Positions 49,047-62,814 of a stretch of DNA of 64,000 nt are shown piece by piece (the stretch's first letter is position 1; each line of letters begins with the position of its first letter). The notes under the pieces were generated by a model that had not been told where the DNA came from, ran no database searches, and saw only the letters and a program-made list of their open reading frames with translations. Location: assembly GCA_003254905.1 (NCBI GenBank), contig QANU01031477.1, positions 1-64,000 on the forward strand, given 5' to 3'. The translations under genes were made by a program, and so were the position numbers. This stretch comes from Nissolia schottii. Lineage: Eukaryota; Streptophyta; Magnoliopsida; Fabales; Fabaceae.

Positions 49047-51981
49047 TTTCAAAAGTACAACAGAACCTGGTATTTAAATGGAAAATTTTAAAAGGAAACA
49101 ATGGTATTAGGCTTCTAAAGATTAGGAGTGCAAACCACACACTTGTTCATATGTTTTCCATGTATACTAGTAAAAAACAGTCACCCGATTTATGAATTAT
49201 TAAAATAAAAAAGCAGTTGTATTGATCACAACAAATATTCCCAAATGTTGAGCAAATATAAAAAATCCCCCAACTCTTGAATATGATGAGACACAAGGGG
49301 TTAAATAATGGCCAACCCAAAACACATCCTCCAGAATAAAACCAAAGGGAAGGAACAGACAGAAACCAAAATTCCTGACAAACATCATTTTTCCACACAT
49401 TCTGCAAATCTGCATTTATTCATTTTCTGTTGTGATCCCCAATGCTTTGCAGCACATTGTGAGATGTCTCAAATCACCCTTCTAGAAATAATCTATAACC
49501 AAAGAAAATATAATCAACAGAGAGAGTACTAGGTGTCTAAAAATTAAGATAGTTCCCTCACTACAAAAGGTGGCTCTTGATTTTCCTTTCAAATTGTCCT
49601 CAATATAAAAACTTATCTGAACCTCACTGATTCATCGTCCAACGTGCTTATGCCCAAGAATACTGCAAAATATATGGAGCACTCTACATATATGTATGTC
49701 ATGTGTCAATACTTACAATTTCTTTTGGGCCATGTCTTACACTGGTTGAACACATGTCTGTGCCCAAATGGTTAATTTTTTTTTTATTCGGGCATGTGTT
49801 CAACAGGTGTCAAGCATGTGTCCTGGAGTGTCAAACACCGACACGCAGACACTCCATTGAAGAGAAGTGTTTGTGCTTCATAGCTCAACACTATATACAT
49901 AGGAGAAAACAAACAAAGAAATGATTAAGAAAACAAACCAGACACACAGACAGTTTATATAAAATAGAAACCATGTGCCAAGAGTCATCAAGAAGTTCCA
50001 TAAGAGATTCTGAACAGGTCATTTTCTCTCTGGAGTTCAACATGTACAATCCCATTTAAGTTAGTTTCATGCAGAACGGTGCTTGTTCTAACAGAGAGTT
50101 TTCAACCACTCAAAACCACTCAGACGTTACACTTACACTTCAGAAATGAAAACAAATATTGTCCTTTGGGTGAATATTTCCACTCATCATATCACTGAAC
50201 TATTAATTGGAAGATCATCCTCAAAATAATGGTGGTAGACGCATGTAAGGCAGCTACAGATTAACACAAGTCGTCTAATCTAACAAAAGGTTAAATGCTT
50301 TAACCAATACTAAGACTAGAACTACACTTCCCACCATTGTGCCTAAAAGGTGGAAGCCAATTTGTGAACCTCCAATGCATGCAGGTCAATTTCCTCATAA
50401 ATCTGACAAGAAAGACCTCAACTCTTGACTGAAAAATTACATCAAAATAGATTGGCCATGGAAAAATATATCAAACATGAACCTATTGATTAATAGTAGA
50501 TGTTATCTGAATTAAAACTAGGAAAATTAATCATTTATGTTGGATAAAATAATCTATTAGACCGGGAAGAGCATAAAGAAATGGCAGATGTGGCATCCTC
50601 ATAGAAGAATGCATTCTAAGTCTAATCACTCTAACATAGATACAATCATGCAGCTTTGTAGCAAACCCTGTCTTAGTTGGATATTTTGGCAGTATTCTTA
50701 GCCTAGACTTTGATAACAGCTCAGCTGAGAGATATTCATGCATGGGCTACATGTGTACATGGTAAGTGGTAACAGTTTATGACCACCAGGATAACAAGCC
50801 AAAGAAGAGCATATATCATTATAATGGCTGTCCAAAATATGACTAGTGCCACTAGCACATTAACATATAACTGAATTGTTGACATAATCAAGTGACATTA
50901 TCATAGTACAAAATTCATAGGCAAAACCTTTCTTACAAGAAAAATAAGTTCAGATTCTGAACATCCGATAAGCTCGTGAAATGGACTAGTTCAGAATACA
51001 GATTCTAAGTGAGAGGAGGAAAAGCTGAAAAGGTGTAAAGAAACAAACCAACACAATTAAGAGTTAAATTTCACATGAAGATCACCTTAGAGAAACAATG
51101 TTACTAAAGTATTTGCTTCAACTAAGCTGAATAGAAAATGAACACAGCCCTTCTAACCATACTGAAAAAATAAAGAACGGATTGGGGTAACAATGGGCAA
51201 AGCACTCAATGCAAACAGTTATAAAAGCAAAAGACAATTGACGAAAATAGCCCCATTCTGCCAATTGAGAACGAAGCATGTTATGCATCAGACCATAAGG
51301 AGGAGGGGAAAAAAACTCACCAGGTCGCAATTCAAGTAATTCAAGTAATGAATCCAACAAACTAGTTTGACAGACCAAAGTGCATCTGGTAGTATACAAA
51401 ATGGACAGCGAGAAAGAAAACAAAGTAAGAGATTCGCATAAATCAAGCAAAAGGAAACAACGTGACAAGATGCAAAAGCAGCAACAACAAGCAAAGGCAA
51501 CTAACAAAGTGAGATTAATATAATATTAACCAGAACATGGAGCTAAGATAAGAAGCACATGTTTATCCATCCATCTTAGATCCAATCTTACACGTAATAT
51601 TAAAAAACAAAAAATCAACCATCAACCAACATTTTCTTAAAAACGAATATATATATATTAACCGCAAAAAAATGGTCGAAAAATCCACCAAAAAAAAAAA
51701 TGCCCATTTGTTTGGAAACAGAGAAAAAGCAACAAAATACAGCCAACAGGGTATCTGATTCCAGGATTGCCAGTTGAAAAATTCAAAACAACCGGTTAGG
51801 GAAAATTAAGAACGCTACATATACGAATCGGAAATTGAAAAAACAGCTTCAAAAACAGAGGAAGCTGAAATGCAAAACGAAAAAAAAGGATAAAGAGAGG
51901 AACGAAGGTCGTACCAGGCGACTAAGACGAAATTGGGGAAAGTAGGAGAGTGGATGAAAAGGAAGCGAATTTGAAGGGGGA

Positions 51982-52017
<36 letters not shown>

Positions 52018-52200
52018 GAATAGGGTTCTCTAGCAAGAGATCGAAAAAAAAGGCGAAGGAACCGAGAGAGAGGGAATGGGGGAAGAGTAGTGGGAAGAAG
52101 GGAAGTTTTCTTTCTCTCTCCTAATCCTCTCTCTCTGTTTTTCTTCTTTCTTCTTTCTTTTTTTTTTTTGGAGAGAGGAAGGTGAGAATGGAGTCATTTC
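49047..52200 (-). other. Probable 5' UTR and long leader intron of the DUF1644 gene
   Basis: On the minus strand an acceptor (taccag|gttctg) sits 20 bp upstream of the DUF1644 ATG. A GA/CT-rich, exon-like stretch at about 51915-52190 ends in a donor (cctg|gtacg). The space between has no coding potential, so a leader exon near 52.0-52.2 kb joined over a 2.8-kb intron is the simplest reading. A (GA)n tract at 51984-52014 lies in that leader. Extra leader exons cannot be excluded. Confidence 0.45.
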
Positions 52201-52551
52201 TACGCCACTCTTCCCGTGCACTGTCGCAGTATATAAAAAAATGTGTTTAAATTTAACGTGTATTTTATGAATATTGTTATTTATTCATTTTAATGGATAA
52301 TATTTAAAAATATATGTTAAATAATAAAATTAATATATGATTTTATTTATAAAATATATATTAAATATACTTTATCAACACTTATTACAGTGTGGCACAG
52401 GAGACGCGATGTTGTGGAAACTGCGAAACACGCGCTGGTGCATGAAGGTAGCAGGTAGTGCGGGGTGCATCACGTGGTCCGTTTCCCGAAACCGACTTAC
52501 TTACCCCTGCCATCCTACGATTCGTGCAGCACAATCCAGCATATTCCATCC

Positions 52552-53227
52552 CTTGTTTATGGTCGGATTGGGTCGAGTTAGTCTTTACTCATATCTTAGT
52601 CTTATATTTAGATTTAGTCAATTTTAAAAACTTGGATCCAATTCTAAATTTGACAGACTTAATCATCATTGGGTCGAGTTAAAACTCGAGTTTTGATAGA
52701 GTCAAAACGGATTAAAGCTATTTTAAATTTTAAAATAAAAAATAACATTTATTAAAAAATAAAGTTGAAAAAATTATCAACTAAACGTTATATTTTTTAA
52801 CTAAATACTCATTAATTTCAAACACTACAACAAAATGACATAAAATTTATAATCTTAGCATTCTCATTCAAAATTTCATTATTTTAGTGGAACCTAAACA
52901 ACAAAAAAAATAATAGGTGCACTAGATTTCTACACACATCAAAATAGACATGGTTTAAGAAATATACATCAAAATAAACATGGTTTAACTATAATAGACA
53001 TCAAAATAGACATGGGTTATAGGATGAGAAAGAAAGAAAATAAAAAATGCGTAGTATGTATGTAGGACGGGCCAGGTGACCCGAGATTAAACCCAAACCC
53101 AAAATGAATTAAAATTGAGTTTTTTTTAGAGTTGTTTAAAATCAGGTTTAATTAAAAACGGGCCAAATTCGTCCGAATGCTTCGATCCGATCCAGATTAG
53201 TAAGCCGAACCAAGTTATGAACACCCC
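52552..53227. mobile_element. Degraded hAT-like nonautonomous element
   Basis: The right end, read inward on the minus strand, is aggggtgttcataacttgg followed by GGTTCGG/GGATCGG-rich sequence. The left end (tgtttatggtcggattggg) matches it loosely. Internal GGGTCGAG and GACCCGAG motifs near both ends repeat this style, and the middle is AT-rich. The terminal 'aggggtg' resembles the end of the better preserved element at 62815-63583. No target duplication was found. Confidence 0.35.
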
Positions 53228-55066
53228 TTTTCCATCCTATTTTTTTTAAATAATGCTGATCAATGCTTAGCTCGTTAAGAAAGTTAAAATAAAAAGATTT
53301 AAATTTATAAAATATTTAAAATCTTTAAAAATATATAAAGTTTATTTTTTTAATATAAAATTATTATTTATGTTTTCTTAAGTTCATTAGTTAGTAAAAT
53401 TATTTTTTTATTTACCAACAAAAATTAATTTTTTTAGATAATAATGTAAAAATTAATTATTTTTTTATATATAATACCTTTTTGTCCAATTTTTTTTTAT
53501 ATGCAACTTAATTTATAAATGTCTTAAAGATATTTGTTAGTAAAACTCTTATATAATTAATCATCACATAAAATGTTTTGATTTAAAGTGAGTTTTTCAA
53601 TTCTTTAAATTGAATATAGTCAATGATCAGAGGGCCGCCCGGTTATGGATAGTTAATAAAATAATAATAATAATCATAATATAATACTCTTTTATGTAAT
53701 AACATATAAAAATGTTATTTTATTTTATTTCATGTATCTTGTATGTTAAATTTACATAAATAATGGCAGACGAATCTAAAATAATTTCTTGCACGGTGTG
53801 ATAATTTTTTTTTATAAAATTAATTATTGATTATCTTACGTATTATAGAAATCATGTATAAAAAAATGTATTATAGAAATCGAAATATATCGATTGAGGT
53901 AAACGAATAATAATGAAAAATAATGCAGTAGAGAATCGGCCAAAAGTAAATTGAACATGATAATAATAGTAATAAAAAAATTTAAAACATAGCCCATAAG
54001 GGATTGTCATACATTTTTGTAGTTATAGTAAACAAATGAATTTTATTAATAAGTATTCTAAGAGCATTTATTAATAAATTTATAAAAAATAAATATATAT
54101 TAAAAAATAAAAATATAAAGTACTCAATGCATTAAAAATATTAAAAATAATAAAATATTTCATTTTCAATTTCTTAACCAAATACTTTTTAGCTTGACCC
54201 TAAGCAAATTTATTAGGTCTTTTCTTCACGCTGCTTGCAATTTTAATGGGGAAGTTTAATATCAATCAATCAATGCCATAAAAATGAAAAGCACCCCATG
54301 AGATGAGAAGTCAAGGAGTGTGGTTATCATGGCGTTACAATGCAGTCATGAAGTGCAACACCTGTACGGCTCTGCACTGACCTTTCCTCTCAACTTAGGA
54401 AATGTTTTCTTTTTTCAAATAACCCCATGTATCTCTTGGAATTTATAAAAAAACACTATTCATCTCTTAAAATTTATAAAAATAAGAATAATGCATAATC
54501 CTCCAAACTTATTTTTAAATTTTTTTAAATTATTAAATGAGACAAAAATTGAATGTTTTTTAAAATTTTTAGATATTAAATGCATTTTTTTTTACTTTAT
54601 TACTATTTTTACTTTATTTAGTAATAAGAGAAAATTTAGGAGGATAGGTTAGATAACCCAAGGATAACTCTAAAAATAATATTCAACTCTAAAATGTTCA
54701 TAGGAGCAATGGTTTCCATTCCTTGTAAGTTGTAACGCTACCAGAGTTGTTGTAAAACTGAACATTCTCAACCAAACGCTAGATTTTGGAGCTCTAAAAT
54801 ACAAATATCTTTGCAAAATCACGAAATGATTAAATGGTCATTGCAGCTTCCTACAACTGTTTAAACAATCACTCAAAACTTCAACGTTTACTGCTGCTCT
54901 AATAGCAGAGATATTACAAAAATAACAATTATAATAAGGTAAATATTGGTAGTCGCCACTTTCATGGCTTAGTACGTATTTACATGTTTGTTGCTCTAAT
55001 AGCAGAGACATTAAAATGACAAAAACAATATGATAAATGTAGCTGGCTGCCTGCTTTCTCCGCTAT
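53228..55066. other. Intergenic, no gene seen
   Basis: Very AT-rich spacer without recognisable genes or structured repeats. Confidence 0.5.
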
Positions 55067-55200
55067 TTACATGTTAAGGCAGCCGCGCTGCCGGTGACTA
55101 TGAGTATCAGCAACCAACCAAGTGGCAACACTTGTTACCGTAGAATTCCATCCAACAACCATTGCTTTACAAACAAGAACTTCTTCAAAAAAGCAACAGC

Positions 55201-55497
55201 TTAATGAGCAATGTGACCACTGACCAGAAGATCCAACAACCCTGCACCAAATGACCAACCTGCACCACCGTTGGGATCTCCTGGTGGCCGGTGCATGTTG
55301 CAGTAAGGAGCAATGAGCACTTGGTTGGGCACGAAGGGGCCATCTCTTGTCCACTTCCCCCCTACAGTCATAACAAGATTCCGCACTGTAATAGAGACAC
55401 TGCCTCTTCTAATTTTGAAAGGGGGTGCAAAAATTTTATCCCTGGACATTCTTGATGACCAAGCGATCTCCCCTTTTGATGAACCTACCTTCACCAT
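55201..55497 (-). other. Unassigned open frame just downstream of MEKK1
   Basis: A 98-codon frame (MVKVGSSKGEIAWSSRMSRDK..., ending FGAGLLDLLVSGHIAH) lies 202 bp beyond the MEKK1 stop, same strand, in a stretch richer in GC than the spacers. No family is recognised. It may be part of the MEKK1 3' UTR that happens to be open, or an exon of another transcript. A second frame (55067-55354) overlaps it out of phase, so openness alone is weak evidence. Confidence 0.25.
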
Positions 55498-55698
55498 GGG
55501 ATCAGCATGCAGGGTTAACAGATTATAACCGATCCAGCTGAGGATTGCGAGGTCTGACCCCAGCAGCTATTTACACACCTACTTACCTTTTCCCTTTATA
55601 TTCCACTAGTTAAAACCCAAGATATGCATCACTCTGCTGGGATAAACTGTAGAAAATAGAGGATGAATTTGACCTTAATGGGCGATCGAGATCGTGCT

Positions 55699-58600
55699 CT
55701 ACCGAAAGAAATTATTGTGTGGAGAAGCAGGACTAAAGGGAGATGGAATTGGTCTCCTTAGAAATGGATGGTCCAATAGCATAGCTGCGGTTGGACGCTT
55801 ATTTGGGTTAACTTGTAAGCATTCAAGAATGAAATCTCTGGCGTCTTTAGATAAAGTTTCTGGAATAGGTGGAGGTTCACCCCTTCCTATCCGAAATAAT
55901 GCTTGCATCTGTCATGACAGAGAAAAATATATATTATCACCAGTTATCCAATTACAAAGAGAAGTCCAATCACTTAACGGCTCTAGACTCTCTAGCGTTC
56001 AACTAAACTAAAATCTCAAATCAAAAGAACTCAACAAGCAAAATTAACGGGGTAAAATCCAGTCTCTAATAGATGAATCAAGGAAAAATATGAAAGTAAC
56101 CAAACTTAAAGAAAAGAGGAGACTGAAAAATGTTACATACTCCTTCCAAATCAGAGTAAGGAGGCTGCCTTGTCAACATCTCTAAGACCGTACACCCTAG
56201 GCTCCATATATCAGCTGCTAGCCCATAACCATTGTTCTTCAAGTTAACAACCTATCGCCAAACAATTCGAAGTTAAACTCACATTAAAAAGCTCACATAG
56301 TGTGTAAATTCATTTGTCAGTTTATTGAGACATTCCCGCTAAATTACAAATGGGTGGAAAAACTATAGTTTCAAGATTCTGAATCCAAGATTATGAGACA
56401 AGAAAACCAATCAAAGAACATAGTGCAGTAGAATAATTTATTGATAGTTCAACTTTATGTTCTTACAGCAAGTCAGAACATTCGGGATGTGTACCACACT
56501 ACATTAGACAGCCATACTCATACCTCATTCAAGTTCATCCCTTTGAAGGAATTATTCCAAATAAATGATTCAAGAACAGAGACAAACCTCTGGGGCCATC
56601 CAGTATGGGGAGCCTTTGCTTGATTTGACATCATTCAATTTTGTTGCCTGTGAAGGCAAAAGAACCAACAATGTAAATTACTAGCATCCAACATTTGGAC
56701 TTTGCACTGATAAGACACTGAATAAAGAAACTCAGTTTTGTTAAAGAAGGTTACCTTCGCCAACCCAAAATCTGCAAGTTTGACTGACCCACATACATCA
56801 ACCAGTATATTAGCACACTTGATATCCCTTCAAAATTGAATATTTGGATGAAAAATATTTAGAATGTAGCAAATCAGTGCAAATAAATAAATAAATAACC
56901 TAAAGCCAAAAGAAGAAATCAAATTCCAGAACAGCCAGTATCTTTTGCAAGATTCGAAGTTAAGCATTTTTCACTCAACAAATAAAATTTGTTAAAACAG
57001 GCCCCTTTTCCCAGAAGGGGAATAATATTCCATATCAAGTTTCTTAACAATTTTATTGATATATGTATCTATGCAATAAAAAAAAGTCAATAAGATACAA
57101 ATTAGTTGGACAAGGCTTTTGTTGTTGTACAAGTTGCAACTTGCAAATAGTACAAGACTAGAAACTCCACATCTACAGAAACTTTGATACTTGATTATAT
57201 ACTTGAGAAGCTCCAAAGAAAGTATAGTTGAAGTATTTAAAATGTCATAGTCATTACACCTTGAAAGATATTCTTCATAATCCAGTTTCTACCTGATATA
57301 AAATTCTATTTTGATAACACTCGCGCACAACCACACACACAGAAACTGTGTGAACAGCCCCCTTTACTTCCCTGAACATTCTAAACTATGTTTTAGGAAC
57401 ATTAAGCATGAAATAAAAATCCCTTGATCCTTATCTAAATAGCAGCATTGCATCACTAACTGAGCCAGCTAACTTGCTCAGGGAATTCACCCAAATAAGA
57501 TTGCTGTTACTAAAGGCACAGTCATTGGAATGCATCAAGATGCGAAATTCACTCATGTTACCTGTGGACCACATTTAGTCCATGAAGATACTTCAACCCA
57601 CTTAAAATCTGCCTTGTGTATGCAGAAACTTGAGAATCATTTAAGTGATACTTTGAATAGAGACTTGCCAATGACCCTTTTGACACAAGCTCAAGGAAGA
57701 TATATAGTTTACTTTCATCCTGGAGAAGACAACATAAATATAGAAGCAACAAAGAAGAAGAGTAAGAACAGTATAAAAACAATTTCTCTAAGTAGCAGAA
57801 ACAGACAAAACCAATTGAGTATACCCCAATTTCGTCCTGAAAATTTTTTAACAAAATTTTCCCTCAACTGAGGACTTTTGGCCATTGCATGACATCAATT
57901 TTGTCCCACTAAAAATAACTTAAAAGAGAAGATAGCTAAACAACGACACATGTAAAAATAAGCCCAGCTAGAAAACACGGAAAAAATGCATCACACATTC
58001 CATAGTCAGCATTAATAGAGAGTCTAATTAACATTCACTCACTTCAACCAAATATTTAATATATATATNTATATTAAGGCTGCTGTAGAAACCTGCAAAA
58101 TTTTCTTTCATAAGTGCTATAAGTATACTAGATGCAGAATAGAGCCAGACAAAGAAAGATCTACAATCCAAAGGGAGAAAAGATAAGGCAATCTTAGATA
58201 CTGACAGCTCAAACAACAAGGTCTAACACTGCAACACTATCAAATAAGTATGTGTGAAATTTTCTGCCAAGTAAATGCGTTCAAATATACATTTTAATTG
58301 CCTTGGTCCTAAAATAGCGATCATTATTCCTAGAATATCATATTCTTGTAGAATAAAAGAGAGTTGCCAACTACATAGTAGCATACCTTGTCTGTGCCAA
58401 AGTACCGAACTATGTTCTCATGTTCAAACTGACTCAAAAGAGATATTTCCTGAGAGGAAGGCCACAAATATTCATACAATAAATATTTTCATACAAGATG
58501 GAATGAAAAAATGAATTTGTCATAAACTTTAATGAGAGGACTAATTCTTCCCACCTGCTGAAGTTGGAAAAGGCTCTGTTTGCCCTGAATGCCTTCATCC

Positions 58601-59986
58601 AGCAAAGATACCTCCTTCACCGCAAAAAAGAATCCATCGCTGCTATAAAAATGTGTAAGTTACCTCTATGAAAAAGAAAAAGAAAAAGGCAAATCTGTTT
58701 GCAGCAGCAAACTTGACATTAAAATAATTGGACTCTTACCGTAACTGCCACAAATAAATTTTCCCAAATCAAAGCCTAGAAGTTGTGTGGAGTGTGTTCA
58801 TGTGTGTTTAGCAATTTTTAGACACTATTATTATCTAACTAGTCCACATTCTACGGAAATTGAATGCTACAAAGTTGAACAAAGTTTTACTAGTAATTAT
58901 CAACAACTTAAATCATGTCTTAAAGGGTAAAGAGAACCAGATAATACTGGTTTTCTCCAAACTGCAAGTTAGTTTAAACAAACCTCTAACTTGGTAAGGT
59001 TTAAATAACATTTAAGACCACGGGCATAAATATGCACGTTCCCACCGCCTAAGTCATTAAAGAACTAACCAACCAACCAAAAAAACCAGAAAAGAAGTAA
59101 CGAAAAGAGGAAAGACTCACTCCGTATAACCTTCATACACGGTTCCAAACGACCCCTTCCCCAAAATGTCACCCTTTTGCCACGATGAGAAAGTTCGCCT
59201 GAACCACCCATTTGAGGAAACATTGTGACCCAACTCATAACCCGCGCCAGAACCAGAGCAACCCCTCTCTCCACCGACATCACTGTCATCATCATGGGAC
59301 GTAGTAAACGAACTAGAATCCGAGAAAAGCACGCTCCTTTCCCCATGCCTCACCCTACCAACAACGCCAATTTCACCCGAAGACGAAGGCGAATCACCGA
59401 TACCAAGACCAAGAGCATTATCTATTGGACCAAAAGACCTCATCAAATCCCAATTAGAACCCACCCCATCAACAATTGGCCTCAGAATGGGAGGCCTAAC
59501 GCCCTTGATCCCTCCCCCAACAACCCCATCTCCTTTTTTGCCACCCAAAGCCTTCGAATCGGAAGAAACCCCAAGCTTCGAGCCTCCCACTTCAAAGGGT
59601 CGCAAAAAGTTCTCATTTTTAAGTTCGGCATGGGAAACAAGCACAACCTCAGTTTCCAATTCAGCTGAAACACGAACCCCCTTCACCTCGTTGCTGCTAG
59701 AATTAGAATTAGAACTGGGGGAAGCAAAGCGAGCCTTCCGTGCTTCCCAATCGGCGGTTGGGATTTCGAAGTCTTCGGGGCCGGAAAGGCCCAAGCTTTG
59801 GAAGATGCGGTCGAATTGGCCGTCATTGACCCTTAAGCTGGTTTGGCTGCACAAAGAGGAATTAGGGGCTGAATGGTGGGTGGTTGGGGGCTGGTAATCG
59901 ATGTTCTTCATGGCGTTGAGGCGCTCGAGCTTGGGTTTGGGGCTCTGCTTCTTCGTCTTGGTCCTCGTCCTCCACCTGGACTCCAT
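55699..59986 (-). CDS. MEKK1: MEKK1-type MAP kinase kinase kinase
   Basis: Eight exons: 59986-59121, 58639-58555, 58449-58387, 57719-57562, 56827-56755, 56647-56588, 56251-56141 and 55908-55699. All use GT-AG junctions with consistent phase, giving 541 residues. Residues 1-270 are a serine-rich regulatory region with little order, encoded by exon 1. The kinase domain starts at SSWQKGDILGKGSFGTVYEG and contains K297 (AVKEVSLL), HRDIKCANIL (catalytic D392), DFG (D410), the activation segment GSPYWMAPE (E435) and DIWSLGC. The end (RPTAAMLLDHPFLRRP) is typical of the subfamily. Closest by motif is Arabidopsis MEKK1/MAPKKK8, which acts above MKK1/2-MPK4 and in immune and abiotic-stress signalling. 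The exon 2 acceptor is a tandem NAGNAG (tagcag), so a one-residue variant is possible. Confidence 0.94.
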
Positions 59987-62249
59987 TGTTTTGCTTTCAG
60001 GTTTCTGGGAAGGGTGGGGGGTCCCCTTTGGCAGGGTGCTGTGTTCTAGGTTCTATACAGTTGGCTGCTGGGAAAGTGGACAGGAATGTGCCTTCCTATT
60101 CTTGATTTCCTTCATTTTGCAGTAATTCATCGTTCTCTTAATTAAGTTTACTCCTACTGCAATGCCCTAGTCATTCGTTAAGGTGGATATAACATATGAT
60201 TTTACTAAATTTAACTTATTTATTTTAGTCAATATTTAATTAGGATCCTGGTCGAGCGTGACAGACAAGTAAATATTCTTCATAAGAAGTAGTTATTTTT
60301 AACGATAACCACAAGTATTAAGTAATTATCAAAAATGGTAACCATAAAAATAAAATTGAACACCAATACCAAAAAGGACAGTTATTTCATATATCTTCTT
60401 TATTGTATAAATAATTATTAAAATAAAAATATTCTATACTGACTTATAATTATATATTATCATGTTAATATAAACGTTATACAGGCAACTTTAAAAATGT
60501 CACAATTAATAGCTAATGTTCGAATTATTTATTCGGACACTGTATTGAAATTAATATCCTTTAAAAAAGTACTTTCACAATTGACTTTCGAGACACACGT
60601 GTTGAATTACCTCAAAACCTCAATTCATGTGTACATACTTATTTTTTCTGAAGTAAAATATCAAATTTATTTAATATTTTTATTAGAACTATTTTTTTTA
60701 AATTTATACTCGTGTTTTCTGTTATCAAGCATCCACAAAAATTAAATAAAATAAAATAACTTGTTTTTTATTAGGTATTATGTTGAATATTTTATGGAAA
60801 GAATCTTTTTCCTTGACTAATTTCGGAGTTATTACTATTGTTATTGTGCCCTACTCGTTTTGTAATTATTTGTTGGACGTATTATGGAATGGAAAGATAA
60901 GGAGAAAGGTGAGGCCGCCACGAGGCATCAGGCTGGTAGTAGGGAAGAGTTCGGGAATTAAATTATTTATTACTTGGCTGTCCACCACTCAGTGTACACC
61001 CACTGTGTTTATGCTTTAATTTCTACTTTTAATAAAGCAATAAAGTTTGTCTTCTTTTTTTTTATTAATAAGAATGCGAAGACTATAAGTATTGCGGGGA
61101 GATTGGTTAAGAAAATTAAAATAAAAAATTTTAAGTTGATTAAGTATTTAATATTATTAAAAGTATATAAATTTTATTTTTTTTAATGAAACCTTATGAT
61201 GTTATTAAGAAGAAAAATTAGAGTTCATGAGACGAATCAAGAATACATGAGGTTTTCTCACTCATACATTAAATTTTAGCAAAATAGTTGACTTAGCAGT
61301 GTCATTAATGACAATATTACATGATCGCTTGACAAATTTATAATTAACAAAATAAAACCAACACAGATAATAAATTTTATTTTTTAATAAAATTATCATA
61401 TATATATATATATATTTTTAACAAGGATTCTAAAAGTACTTGTTAACAAAATTCAAAAATTATTTATAAAATTTTATGTTGGGTGGAAAAGAAATAATAA
61501 TACAATTATTAATCACATGCTATTATATTAGAAAAAATAATAATCTTTTCATTATTATTATTATTATTTTAATTAAAAGTCACACATTTAATATTATATA
61601 CTTTGATATTAAAAATAAAATATTATATAATTAAATAAAAATATTAAAACTTTTTATATTTATGATATATAAAAATTCATTTCATATTTATATTTAAATT
61701 ATATTCACACTGCACACGAATTTACAAATATATTTATTTTTACTTGCTTATCTCTAGGGAAAAGGGTGTAACTCTCTTATTATTATTTGCTACTTTAAAT
61801 TAAAATACGTTATCATTTTTTAATAACACTTTTATATATTATTTAAAGTAAATATTCTCATGTCATTAGTTGGAGATTCATGACGGAGGAGGAGGGGAAA
61901 AAAGAATTCTCCAGTAAATAAAAATAAAATAAAATAACCCAATTGAAAGATGGGCCCAAGTTTGATTTGTTTATGAAAACATACTAAGTTTAGGCCCAAT
62001 AAGCATAAAAAATACTTAGGCCTGTTATTGACCGTACTTTTTCTTTATGTTGTTGAATAATATTTAATGTACGTTTTAAGAATATTTTAAAATAATTGTT
62101 GGTTTTAATTTATAAAGCTTGTAATGATTTGGGGTGGCTTATATATGGGAGTAATGATATTTGGATAAAGTGTAAACATTTTATCATTCTTCTCTCAATA
62201 TATCATGAGCCTACTATATTAAAAGTAGCCGCGTTGATATGAAGTAAAC
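59987..62249. other. MEKK1 upstream region and gene-free spacer
   Basis: Bases just above 59986 are the MEKK1 leader and promoter. The rest is AT-rich with short spurious frames and a (TA)n run near 61400. Nothing else recognised. Confidence 0.45.
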
Positions 62250-62470
62250 AAAAATGCAACATGTACATCCAATTTTATACACCCATACATATATCATTAA
62301 TAATACACAAATTTTATTCTCATGAGTGCACAAACATTATAAACTTATAGATGATATTCTCAATTATATTAAGTGCACAAACATTACAGGCATTAAAACA
62401 CAAACTTTATGTATATAAGTATAGGGTGTATATATGGTGTATATTTTTTGGTATACGTGTAACAGGACTC
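62250..62470. mobile_element. Longer relative of the 130-bp MITE at 29.7 kb
   Basis: Shares the order of landmarks with 29677-29806: an 'acatgtacatcc' or 'acgtgtacacc' start, catgagtgcacaaa, cattaaaacacaaa, then tatattttttggtatacg and acaggactc at the end. A segment around agtgcacaaacatta is duplicated internally, which explains the greater length. No target duplication is evident. Confidence 0.6.
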
Positions 62471-62620
62471 TGGCATAAAATGAGTGATAAGGATAACTTT
62501 TAAATAATGTTGTTCATATGGCGGGTCTACTTAATCAGTTATCTGCGTAACATTTTAAGTTACCCCACTTTCTACCTGTCATTGACATCTTAGTTGACCA
62601 CTACCTTCAAAATTTTTTTT

Positions 62621-62727
62621 TTAGGCAACAACCACTGTCATGGCATCCACCATGGTACCATTGGGCATTGTTGCCTTGCCCGGCTGCTCCTCTGTGCTGG
62701 AGCCTGAATATGGTGGAGAGTGATCCT
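62621..62727 (-). other. Candidate terminal coding exon
   Basis: On the minus strand a pyrimidine-rich acceptor (ttattctgctttag) precedes 107 bp that read DHSPPYSGSSTEEQPGKATM and continue to VVVA-stop, at higher GC than the flanks. This looks like a last exon in phase 2. The protein is not recognised, and the sequence to its right is filled by a hAT-like element and a Copia relic, so upstream exons may be outside the window or lost. Confidence 0.3.
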
Positions 62728-62814
62728 CTAAAGCAGAATAATCACTTCAACATAATCAATGCTTATTGGAGAGATACGCATAAGATATAACTCACATAGA
62801 AGCAATAATATAAT

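Noticed and set aside
49700..49870. Inverted tgtgttcaac / gttgaacaca pair with GTGTC-rich sequence
   Set aside because: The arms are short and imperfect, with no target duplication; not strong enough to call a MITE.
59225..59897. Two plus-strand frames of 147 and 136 codons
   Set aside because: Both are antisense to MEKK1 exon 1, which has a clear kinase start, splice donor and matching downstream exons.
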